A stretch of 25,519 bases of DNA, from assembly GCA_027343785.1 (NCBI GenBank), contig DAHWKF010000056.1:1-25519 (forward strand), read 5' to 3'. This stretch comes from Leptospirillum sp. Lineage in GTDB: Bacteria; Nitrospirota; Leptospirillia; Leptospirillales; Leptospirillaceae. Made by a program: the position numbers and the translations under genes. Below the pieces are notes generated by a model that worked only from the letters and a program-made list of their open reading frames with translations, had not been told where the DNA came from and ran no database searches. Positions 8,251 to 14,435 of the stretch are shown here, piece after piece (within the stretch, counting starts at the first letter, position 1; each line of letters opens with the position of its first letter).

Positions 8251-8472
8251 ATGCAGGCCAGGCCGTTCTTCACGGAATCACGGAAAATCAAGATCCTTGC
8301 AACTACAACCTTTGTTCTTAAGTGGACCGTGATCCTCGGAGCGGCCCAGGCCTTCGCCACGCTCCTAATTTTCACAACTTTTATCAATAATTACCATTAT
8401 TTCAGGCAGGGGGCACAAGGTGACGTGTCCCGGCTGTGTGCTCCATACCTTCAATCCCTTCAAAAACATTAG
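8251..8472 (+). CDS. Small single-pass membrane protein
   Basis: The protein has 73 aa. The start at 8251 is chosen because AAGGAGG precedes it by 5 nt; the frame also runs upstream over the previous gene. A basic N-terminus (ESRKIKILATT) precedes one membrane segment at about 24-46 (VILGAAQAFATLLIFTTFI) and a short C-terminal tail with one Cys. It ends 14 bp before the DotA/TraY-like gene. Such small proteins are common in type IV secretion operons, but I do not recognise this one. Confidence 0.6.
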   Translation: MQARPFFTESRKIKILATTTFVLKWTVILGAAQAFATLLIFTTFINNYHYFRQGAQGDVSRLCAPYLQSLQKH

Positions 8473-8486
8473 TAGTAGGAGCCACC

Positions 8487-10838
8487 ATGGCCGCCTCAAG
8501 TCCCTCCAATCCGCTCAACCCTTCGAATAGCGATCTGTCCGTCCAGCTCATCGATAAGATTCTCGGTGCGGGCTGGCAGTCTTTTGGGGGCAACCCCTCC
8601 GGTTTCATCCAGACCATCCTGGGGGTCTATGACTCCGCCCTGTTCGCCGTTGTCGCTTTGATCGGCATCTATTCTCTCATGATGGGGATTACCGAAGCCG
8701 CCCACGACGGGGTTCCCCTTGGAAAAAGGTACTCCAAGTGGATGCCGTTCCGGATCATCGCCGCAGGGGCATTTCTTGCCCCGGTGTCCAACGGAATTTC
8801 CATCGTTCAAGCCATTTTCCTGTGGGTCGCCGGAATGGGCATCGGCCTGGCCGACCAGGTCTGGAATACCGGGATACAGTACCTCGTCAAGTCCGGTCCG
8901 GCTGTGGTGTACAGCATGGACACCGGAACCGAAGTGGCGAAGGACGCCTTGCAGAGTCTGGTCTGCCAGGCCTGGGTGAACGACAATTACTACTACATCG
9001 CCCAGGGAAAGCAGGTCGACATGAACGGGAATCCGCTGGCTCCTCCACCCTCGAACTGGATCACGGAAAAGCCGACCAGCGGAACATTCACGATCACCAA
9101 CCCTTCGCAAACCGGATACGGCTCCTATTTCGGGGCGGCCCCGGGAGGGAGCGTGACGACAAACGTCACAGAGGGAATCTCCTTCGACGGATCCTTCGGA
9201 ACCGGAATACCTCCTGGGGCGTGCGGGGCGTTTACCTATGGGTATGACTCCTCGACGCCAGGGTCCTCTCTCATGTCCTCCGGCCAGGCGAACGCCCTGA
9301 AGCAAATGCTTTCAACCCTGGCTCCGCTTGCGAATGCGATCGTGGGGACGCCGTCGGCGTCCGGAACGCCGGCTTCCGGAGCCCCCACCATGCCGAATCC
9401 CGCGCCCCTGTTTCAGGCTGTCAACAACTACCAGACCGCCGTCGCCAAGGCGGCAGCCTCGGTCGCCAGTCAGGGGAGCAATTCCGCCGAGCTGAAACAA
9501 TGGCAGACGACCGCCCAGCAAGCCGGTTGGCTGGCCGCCGGATCCTTTTATTATTCTTTTTCCCACCAAAATCAAAGGTTGTCGGCTCTCGTCAGTAAAA
9601 AATGGCAATACCAGGGCGTTGCCTTGGATGCATTCGCGGAGATTCCCGGAAATGGCACATTCAGCCTGAAGAATGCCTTGTCTTCCACGGCCGGCTACAC
9701 AAAGATTCTCGATCAGGCCGGAAACTTCGCCGGAAATCCTCCGACGGCTGCCCAGATGGCGACCGCCAGCGGGACGGTCTCAACAGGCTCCTCGATGTGG
9801 TCCAAATTTCTCAATATTTTTTCGTCCCCATTCACTGGCCTGGTCACGTCCTTCGCCACGATGATGACCGAAAACGGGGACCCCGTCTTGACGATGCAAA
9901 GCTACGGAAACACCATCATCGATGCCGGAGAGGCCGTCATCGTGGCCACCACCGCCGCCAGCGCGGCGGCAGGAGCGGCCAAGGGAGGAGTGAAGGGGGC
10001 CGCCCATATCCCCATCGTGGGCGGAATCATCGGGGCAGTTGGGGGAGCCATGACCGGAGCCGGGGATGCGGCTCTCCGGTCTATTTTACCGCTGATTTAT
10101 GCCGTCACCTTCTCCTTGATTGTGTTCGGGGCAGGACTGGCCTACCTCTCCCCCATGCTCCCCTTCCTCTTTTTCAACTTTGGGGCGCTTCTGTGGGCGT
10201 TGATCCTTGTTGAGGGGCTAATCGCAATCCCCCTCTGGGGGATCGCCCACGCGAACCCGGAGGGAGAAGGCTTCATTTCCGGAGAGGCCAGAGCCGGATA
10301 TCTGAAGTTGATGGATATCTTCATTCGCCCGGCCCTGCTCGTGATGGGCTTCTTTGCGGTTTACTTCTTGGCCGACGCCTGGATGTACCTGGTCAACAAC
10401 GGATTCGGGGCGATGGTGGCCGGCGTAACGGCAGGGTCCCTTACCGGCATTGTGGGGATGCTCTCCCTCTTACTCTCTCTCAATATTTTGATGATTGGCG
10501 GCATGGGGAAGCTCTTCCACTTCTCCTTCGTGTCTTTACCCCCGCAGGTTCTCGCCTGGGTGGGAGCTCATGCGGCCCACTCGGAACCCGCTTCCTTCCC
10601 GCCGGACGATAAAGCCGCTTCCTCAGGGATGAGTTCCGGAGCCCAAACCGTGGCGACCGGGGCGGGAGGAGCCGCCGTGGGAATGGCGGTAAGAGAGGAA
10701 ACTTCCGGAGCCAGCCGGGCCTCCGGACGTGGAGCCGGAACCAGTGAAGCCGGAAGCCCCGGCGGGGGCGGATCCCTGATCCAGCCAAAAACCGACGGTG
10801 CCGGAAATCTGAACGATCCGGCTCAAGGACAATCCTGA
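8487..10838 (+). CDS. DotA/TraY-family type IV secretion membrane protein
   Basis: The protein has 783 aa. The start at 8487 has TAGGAG 6 nt upstream; an in-frame ATG at 8436 would overlap the preceding gene. Membrane segments lie at about 50-70 and 98-122, then, after a large Gly/Ser/Thr-rich soluble region (about 135-480), a cluster of segments between about 520 and 680. A Gly/Ala/Ser-rich tail follows. Two N-terminal segments, a big loop and a C-terminal hydrophobic cluster are the DotA/TraY layout of I-type (type IVB) systems, and the N-terminal stretch with GVYDSALFAVVALIGIYSLM and the later KWMPFRIIAAGAFLAPV fits that family. It would form part of the inner-membrane transfer apparatus. 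It is unusual next to a MOBF relaxase and TraKL-like genes. Confidence 0.75.
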   Translation: MAASSPSNPLNPSNSDLSVQLIDKILGAGWQSFGGNPSGFIQTILGVYDSALFAVVALIGIYSLMMGITEAAHDGVPLGKRYSKWMPFRIIAAGAFLAPVSNGISIVQAIFLWVAGMGIGLADQVWNTGIQYLVKSGPAVVYSMDTGTEVAKDALQSLVCQAWVNDNYYYIAQGKQVDMNGNPLAPPPSNWITEKPTSGTFTITNPSQTGYGSYFGAAPGGSVTTNVTEGISFDGSFGTGIPPGACGAFTYGYDSSTPGSSLMSSGQANALKQMLSTLAPLANAIVGTPSASGTPASGAPTMPNPAPLFQAVNNYQTAVAKAAASVASQGSNSAELKQWQTTAQQAGWLAAGSFYYSFSHQNQRLSALVSKKWQYQGVALDAFAEIPGNGTFSLKNALSSTAGYTKILDQAGNFAGNPPTAAQMATASGTVSTGSSMWSKFLNIFSSPFTGLVTSFATMMTENGDPVLTMQSYGNTIIDAGEAVIVATTAASAAAGAAKGGVKGAAHIPIVGGIIGAVGGAMTGAGDAALRSILPLIYAVTFSLIVFGAGLAYLSPMLPFLFFNFGALLWALILVEGLIAIPLWGIAHANPEGEGFISGEARAGYLKLMDIFIRPALLVMGFFAVYFLADAWMYLVNNGFGAMVAGVTAGSLTGIVGMLSLLLSLNILMIGGMGKLFHFSFVSLPPQVLAWVGAHAAHSEPASFPPDDKAASSGMSSGAQTVATGAGGAAVGMAVREETSGASRASGRGAGTSEAGSPGGGGSLIQPKTDGAGNLNDPAQGQS

Positions 10839-10851
10839 AATGGAGGCATCA

Positions 10852-11457
10852 ATGAAGAAGTTGATATTCATCCTGGCCCTGATCCTGTCTCCTGAAGTAG
10901 CCCATGCGGGGGCGTGCGCGAAAATCATTCAGGCACAAGAGGCGGCCGTCACGCAGGCCGCCACAGCCGCTTCCATGGGATCGATCCAGGCGATGGCGAA
11001 TACCCAACAGCAACAAGGTCAGCAGGCCAACAAAAGCCAGGGATGTTTTTCCAATCTGTCCAGAATGGGCGCGATGATGTCCTTCCCGACCACAGGCGGA
11101 ATGCTCAACCAACTGGAAAGCATGGGGTGTTCGATGGCCCAGGGGATGGTGATGTCGTCCGTTTCCTCCTTCTCCTCCCAGCTTTCCGCCTATTCGAGCT
11201 ATGGCATCTCCGCCTCTCCCGGGTTCGGTCAGAGCGGAATTACGTCCACTCCTTCCGGTCCGCCTCCTGTCCTGACGAGTACGACATCGAGCTTGATGGG
11301 CACTGCAACCGGCGGAGTGAGTTCCATCTTCGGAAATATGGGTTCGAGCGTGACAAATTCGACGAATGCCCTTCCCGGGGCGAACTCCGGATCCTTGCCG
11401 GGAACCAACCGGGCCGGCACGGGCATCTCGAATTCCTTCAACAACATCTACAAGTGA
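10852..11457 (+). CDS. Secreted/periplasmic hypothetical protein, Ser/Gly/Gln-rich
   Basis: The protein has 201 aa. The ATG at 10852 has GGAGG 6 nt upstream, better than an in-frame ATG at 10840. The N-terminus MKKLIFILALILSPEVAHA is a Sec signal peptide with likely cleavage after AHA (residue 19). The mature protein has three Cys (near residues 21, 45 and 80), a Gln-rich stretch (about residues 55-60) and a long Ser/Gly/Thr/Asn-rich C-terminus that is probably disordered. It lies 13 bp after the DotA/TraY-like gene and is followed by two more exported proteins. It is likely a periplasmic or surface part of the transfer apparatus, but the family is not recognised. Confidence 0.6.
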   Translation: MKKLIFILALILSPEVAHAGACAKIIQAQEAAVTQAATAASMGSIQAMANTQQQQGQQANKSQGCFSNLSRMGAMMSFPTTGGMLNQLESMGCSMAQGMVMSSVSSFSSQLSAYSSYGISASPGFGQSGITSTPSGPPPVLTSTTSSLMGTATGGVSSIFGNMGSSVTNSTNALPGANSGSLPGTNRAGTGISNSFNNIYK

Positions 11458-11465
11458 GGGCAAAA

Positions 11466-11840
11466 ATGAGGAAATTTCTTCTTCTGGCAATCCTTTCAAT
11501 CACTCTTCTTCCGGCGGGCCAGGCGGGAGCGGCCGCGATCGAGGACGGCGCGGAAATCTGCACGCCCAAGCGCGACTGTAAGATGCTCCTGAACATCCTA
11601 CCCACGCCGATCACAAGCGTGAAAACAGTGAAACCCAAGAAACAATGCAAGGTGACCTGGGCCTTCGGGACGTCAAGGCCGGAAATGTTCTCCGCCACGG
11701 AACCCCTCCCCGACAAAACCGGTTGCAAGGCCTACATGGCCCAAAACCTCGGGCGCTGGTGGCGCGTAAAAGAACGTCCCAATACCCCCCGCGCGGTTTT
11801 TCTCGAACCGATCCCGTTAAAATACGACACATGGCGTTAA
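11466..11840 (+). CDS. Exported cysteine-motif protein, paralogue A
   Basis: The protein has 124 aa. The ATG at 11466 follows GTGAGGG, just after the previous stop. MRKFLLLAILSITLLPAGQAGA is a signal peptide. The mature part has four Cys (C32, C38, C61, C87) in a CTPxxxC ... QCxVTW ... C pattern. The next gene has the same pattern with identical spacing between first and second Cys (6) and third and fourth Cys (26), so the two are paralogues. Four cysteines suggest two disulphides in the periplasm. Function is not recognised; a periplasmic or outer-membrane transfer component is a reasonable guess. Confidence 0.6.
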   Translation: MRKFLLLAILSITLLPAGQAGAAAIEDGAEICTPKRDCKMLLNILPTPITSVKTVKPKKQCKVTWAFGTSRPEMFSATEPLPDKTGCKAYMAQNLGRWWRVKERPNTPRAVFLEPIPLKYDTWR

Positions 11841-11853
11841 GGAGGATCGAAAA

Positions 11854-12255
11854 ATGATAAGAACGCTTGCAATTTCTGCGGTTCTGATTCTGCTGGCCCT
11901 TGGAAAGGCCGGGAATGCCCAGGCGGCCGCCCCTCAATGCGGCGGAAGCGGAATCAACTATTTCTGTACCCAGTTCAGCGGCCAGCTTGCAGCGGGAGCC
12001 CCGGACAGCGTTGTGGATCTCGGTCCGCTGCTGACGTGCACTCCCTCCCCCTCCTGCCCAAATCCGAGAAACGAAGGAAGACAATGCGGCGTGACATGGA
12101 ATAGCCCTCACTATTATTGGACAGCCTGGGCGATGATCACCGGAGCCACACCCACCCCCTCTTGTGACCAATTTTGGAATACGAGCCTCGGAATCTACTA
12201 TTCTTGGGGATACGACCATTCCCCCAATAGCTACTATGCCCCGGCATGGCCCTAA
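11854..12255 (+). CDS. Exported cysteine-motif protein, paralogue B
   Basis: The protein has 133 aa. AAGGAGG precedes the ATG by 8 nt. MIRTLAISAVLILLALGKAG is the start of a signal peptide with likely cleavage after AQA (residue 24). The mature protein repeats the pattern of its upstream neighbour: CTPSPSC (C62, C68), QCGVTW (C78) and C104, plus an extra N-terminal Cys pair (C29, C38). The C-terminus is rich in Tyr/Trp/Ser/Pro (IYYSWGYDHSPNSYY). It is 13 bp downstream of paralogue A. Function is unknown. Confidence 0.6.
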   Translation: MIRTLAISAVLILLALGKAGNAQAAAPQCGGSGINYFCTQFSGQLAAGAPDSVVDLGPLLTCTPSPSCPNPRNEGRQCGVTWNSPHYYWTAWAMITGATPTPSCDQFWNTSLGIYYSWGYDHSPNSYYAPAWP

Positions 12256-12256
12256 A

Positions 12257-12541
12257 ATGCTTCCCCTCCCTCAAACGCCGGGAGGCTATCCCCTCCCGTC
12301 CCCCTGGCCCCCACAGGGGGCGGGGGAAGCGGCCTCGCCGGCCAGGCGTCCGGAGGCCTCCGCGAAGCGGGGATCTCCGGACACTCTCTCCCCAAAAGTC
12401 GCGCAGTTTCCCTCTCCGGGGCGCAACAGGTCGGAAGCGATTACCCGGCTTCTGAAAGAGGCCAAAGTGCGGTATGAAAAGGAGATCCGGAAGGTGCAGG
12501 AAAATCGGCGGGAGAGACAGAAGAAACAAATCGAATCATGA
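12257..12541 (+). CDS. Pro-rich protein with basic helical C-terminus (hypothetical)
   Basis: The frame starts at ATG 12257, 1 bp after the previous stop; an alternative in-frame ATG at 12236 lies inside the preceding gene. From 12257 the product is 94 aa: a Pro/Gly/Ala-rich half (MLPLPQTPGGYPLP) and then a charged helix (RSEAITRLLKEAKVRYEKEI). There is no strong ribosome binding site, so translation would depend on coupling. The charged helix looks like real coding sequence; the low-complexity first half is less certain. It is the last gene before the terminator. Confidence 0.4.
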   Translation: MLPLPQTPGGYPLPSPWPPQGAGEAASPARRPEASAKRGSPDTLSPKVAQFPSPGRNRSEAITRLLKEAKVRYEKEIRKVQENRRERQKKQIES

Positions 12542-12580
12542 TGCGAATGAAGGGAGAAGACAGGAGGGAGGATAAAAAGA

Positions 12581-12599
12581 AAGGGGCCTGAAGCCCCTT
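12581..12599 (-). terminator. Hairpin terminator between convergent operons
   Basis: AAGGGGC and GCCCCTT form a 7-bp stem with a CTGAA loop. Read on the minus strand the hairpin is followed by TCTTTTTATC, a fair U-tract, so it best terminates the integrase operon, 20 bp after its last gene. It may also stop plus-strand transcription, although that side lacks a T-run. Confidence 0.6.
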
Positions 12600-12618
12600 A
12601 ACCCCCGTATGTCACGTT

Positions 12619-12726
12619 TTACGGGTGACGATGCCTTTCTGTCCAAGAGACATATCCCCAAGACACAAGAGCGAAGACAAGAACCCCACCCGCCAGAATC
12701 AAAGCCGCTAAGTCATTTTTCAGCAT
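12619..12726 (-). CDS. 35-aa single-pass membrane protein
   Basis: The ATG at 12726 has GGAG 10 nt upstream. The protein begins MLKNDLAALILAGGVLVFAL and is almost entirely one membrane helix (about 5-27) with a short charged tail (WTERHRHP). Its start lies inside the end of the upstream 69-aa membrane-protein gene, with a 14-bp overlap in another frame, suggesting translational coupling. It is very short, so confidence rests on the overlap arrangement, the clean hydrophobic helix and the terminator 20 bp downstream. Function is unknown; holin-like, toxin-like or entry-exclusion roles are possible. Confidence 0.45.
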   Translation of the reverse strand: MLKNDLAALILAGGVLVFALVSWGYVSWTERHRHP

Positions 12727-12922
12727 TTTCTGTGAGCTCCTTTCTTTTCGCTGTGCCGAGAAGTCTGACCGCTATAAACTGGCAGACCACGAAGACGGCC
12801 AAGGATATTCCCGCGACTTTCCATCCTTTTTTCTCTATTTCAGTGTAGCCTATGACACCCAATTCGGCAAGAGAGGCATTGCTGACAACGCCCGCCAAGT
12901 GTCTGATTTGTTCAGCCGTCAA
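12713..12922 (-). CDS. 69-aa membrane protein downstream of integrase
   Basis: A TTG start at 12922 is preferred because GGGAGG lies 4-5 nt upstream; a TTG at 12934 in the same frame has no such site. The product begins (L/M)TAEQIRHLAGVVSNASLAEL, has a cytoplasmic amphipathic N-terminal half, one membrane segment at about 39-59 (VAGISLAVFVVCQFIAVRLLG) and a basic end (TAKRKEL). It follows the integrase stop by 49 bp in the same direction and overlaps the next small gene. Function is not recognised. Confidence 0.5.
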   Translation of the reverse strand: MTAEQIRHLAGVVSNASLAELGVIGYTEIEKKGWKVAGISLAVFVVCQFIAVRLLGTAKRKELTENAEK

Positions 12923-12971
12923 GTATCCTCCCAACGTCCAACTAACAAATCTATTATCACAAAGCTTGGAC

Positions 12972-13994
12972 TTACTTCAACAACTCCGCAAGGTCCTCGG
13001 CTTTCAGGTGGGTGTACCTTTTTAACATCTGGAGCGTCTTGTGCCCGGTGATGGCCGCAACTTGCATGGGATTCAGGCCCTTCTCGAAGAACCGGCTGGT
13101 CGCTTCGTGCCGAAGGTCATGAAAGGTGAGATCGACCAGAAAAGCGGGATCCGGATTCTGACCCTTTTCCGCGCATTCCTGCTCATAGGCTTTCCGGGCC
13201 CGGGCGACAGCACGCCGCCAGGCAACGGAAATAGCGTGTGGCGTGATCCCCCATACTCTTCCATCGAACCGTCGTGGAAAAGCCAACAGGATCCGGACAG
13301 CCTCCGGAGAGAGAGGGATCTTTCTTGGCTCCACCTTCGCCACAGGAATCACAAGAACCCTTTTCTTAAGATCGACATGGAGCCATTCCATCCTTGAAAT
13401 CTCTTCTTGCCTCATCCCTGTCTCTATCGCAAATTGGGCGATATACCCTAAAAAAGGAGATTCCGTCACGGAAAGAATTCGATCCAGTTCCCCCGGAAGA
13501 AGCCGTCGATCCCGACCGGCTGGCATCTTCGGGGCTCGAATTTGCCTGACGGGATTGGAGAGTCCTCCCATTCCCCACTCCTTGACCGCGATCGTGAAGA
13601 CGTGGGAGAGAACTGCCAGCTCGTGACGGACGGTGTTCGGAGCCACTTCTTTGAGCCGGGCGTCACGATAGGCCGCGATATCTTTTCCCTGGATGGAGGC
13701 GAGGGAGCGGTTTGCCAGGGAAGAGCGTTTCCAGATCCTCATCCTTACGATTTCCGCCTTTGCCCCTTTTTTGGACGGAATCACTTCTCGCTCGTAGCGG
13801 TCCAGGGCCTCCGCGAGGGTCGTATTCTCCGCTTCCTTCATGGAGACGAAAACGCCCCGGCCCATTTCCGATTCGACAGTAGCGGCCCAGGTCTCGGCCT
13901 CGGCCTTCGTATCGAAGGTCTTGGCCAAGCGTGGGAATCCTTTCTTTCTGACGATTGCCCGCCAGTTCCCTGAGCGTTTCTCAAAATTGGCCAT
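12972..13994 (-). CDS. int: Tyrosine recombinase / phage-type integrase
   Basis: The protein has 340 aa and catalyses site-specific insertion and excision of the element. The N-terminus (about 1-45, SGNWRAIVRKKGFPRLAKTF) is the arm-site binding domain and residues about 55-150 the core-binding SAM-like domain. Catalytic residues are all present: R195 (TGMRQEEIS), a beta-hairpin Lys near 220, H292 and R295 (HDLRH), H318 (ITGHKT) and the nucleophile Y327 (RYTHL). The ATG has GGAGG upstream. It sits 137 bp from a tRNA-Arg 3' fragment and is transcribed away from it, the usual arrangement for tRNA-targeting integrases. It appears intact and likely active. Confidence 0.95.
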   Translation of the reverse strand: MANFEKRSGNWRAIVRKKGFPRLAKTFDTKAEAETWAATVESEMGRGVFVSMKEAENTTLAEALDRYEREVIPSKKGAKAEIVRMRIWKRSSLANRSLASIQGKDIAAYRDARLKEVAPNTVRHELAVLSHVFTIAVKEWGMGGLSNPVRQIRAPKMPAGRDRRLLPGELDRILSVTESPFLGYIAQFAIETGMRQEEISRMEWLHVDLKKRVLVIPVAKVEPRKIPLSPEAVRILLAFPRRFDGRVWGITPHAISVAWRRAVARARKAYEQECAEKGQNPDPAFLVDLTFHDLRHEATSRFFEKGLNPMQVAAITGHKTLQMLKRYTHLKAEDLAELLK

Positions 13995-14026
13995 TTTTAT
14001 GTCCTCCGGACAGGGATTTGGAAGTC

Positions 14027-14045
14027 AGTGCCCCATAAGTGCCCC
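14027..14045. repeat. Direct repeat upstream of integrase (arm site or operator)
   Basis: AGTGCCCC occurs at 14027-14034 and 14038-14045, an 11-bp period. It falls in the integrase leader between the -10 box and the start codon. The minus-strand form GGGGCACT resembles the GGGGGCAC in the tRNA acceptor end of the attachment site. It could be an integrase arm-binding or autoregulatory site. Confidence 0.35.
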
Positions 14046-14059
14046 AAATTCAGTTTTTA

Positions 14060-14088
14060 ATCATAGGGTATTTTCCGGATGATGGCAA
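14060..14088 (-). promoter_or_regulatory. Integrase promoter
   Basis: On the minus strand TTGCCA (14088-14083) and TATGAT (14065-14060) are separated by exactly 17 bp, a near-consensus sigma70 promoter giving a leader of about 60 nt before the integrase ATG at 13994. Confidence 0.7.
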
Positions 14089-14131
14089 TAAATAAGGAGA
14101 TTATTTTGATATGGTTTTCGATATAGTAGGT

Positions 14132-14176
14132 TTCCTAAACCATTGGCCGGGTGTTCGAGTCACCCCGGGGGCACCA
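14132..14176 (+). other. Attachment site: 3' half of tRNA-Arg(CCT)
   Basis: The stretch reads as a tRNA 3' half: anticodon loop TTCCTAA (anticodon CCT), 3' anticodon-stem strand ACCAT, 5-nt variable region TGGCC, T-arm GGGTG-TTCGAGT-CACCC (a perfect 5-bp stem with 7-nt loop), acceptor strand CGGGGGC, then ACCA. The upstream sequence has no matching GCCCCCG acceptor strand, no D-arm, and does not pair with the anticodon stem, so no complete tRNA exists here. It is the duplicated att core left at the element-chromosome junction; the intact tRNA gene should be at the other end of the element. Confidence 0.85.
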
Positions 14177-14270
14177 TTCCTTAACATCAAATATCCATGC
14201 CAGTCAAAGAGAATCCACTCTATATCGGGTATGGGAGTTTCTTCTTTCCAAGACCCTCCAGGATGTCTCC

Positions 14271-14384
14271 TCACCACCATTCCCGGCCTGTGGCTTTTTC
14301 GAAATCGCGGCGGCCGATTTCACCGGCAAAGAGCTGGCGGAAATATTCATCGAGACGCAGTTCATCAGTGTTCGGCTTCTGCAT
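14271..14384 (-). CDS. 37-aa hypothetical protein next to CARF gene
   Basis: A minus-strand frame with a stop codon immediately upstream of its ATG pair (14387/14384) encodes MQKPNTDELRLDEYFRQLFA and ends GREWW. It looks like a compact charged helical protein. The ribosome binding site is weak (AAGAAAG). It lies 49 bp downstream of the CARF gene on the same strand. No family is recognised. Its shortness means it could be chance. Confidence 0.35.
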   Translation of the reverse strand: MQKPNTDELRLDEYFRQLFAGEIGRRDFEKATGREWW

Positions 14385-14435
14385 CATCTATCTTTCTTGT
14401 CTGACTGGGGGAAGAAGTGCCCCGACAGGACCGGA

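Larger units (their letters stand above)
1..14176. mobile_element. Right-hand part of an integrated conjugative element (ICE-like)
   Basis: Conjugation genes (TraK/TraL-like proteins, coupling protein, MOBF relaxase, DotA/TraY-like protein) end at a tyrosine integrase that lies beside a tRNA-Arg 3' half. Such integrases commonly insert elements into the 3' ends of tRNA genes, so the tRNA fragment at 14132-14176 marks the right boundary. The left boundary and the rest of the secretion machinery lie outside the window. An integrated plasmid is an equally valid description. The chromosomal side begins after 14176, where gene content changes to chemotaxis, signalling and repair. Confidence 0.8.

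Noticed and set aside
14177..14274. Minus-strand frame with GTG overlapping the 37-aa ORF stop and running into the tRNA fragment
   Set aside because: It reads through the tRNA remnant and gives the usual tRNA-derived peptide (RNGAPGVTRTP); no homology or independent start signal.
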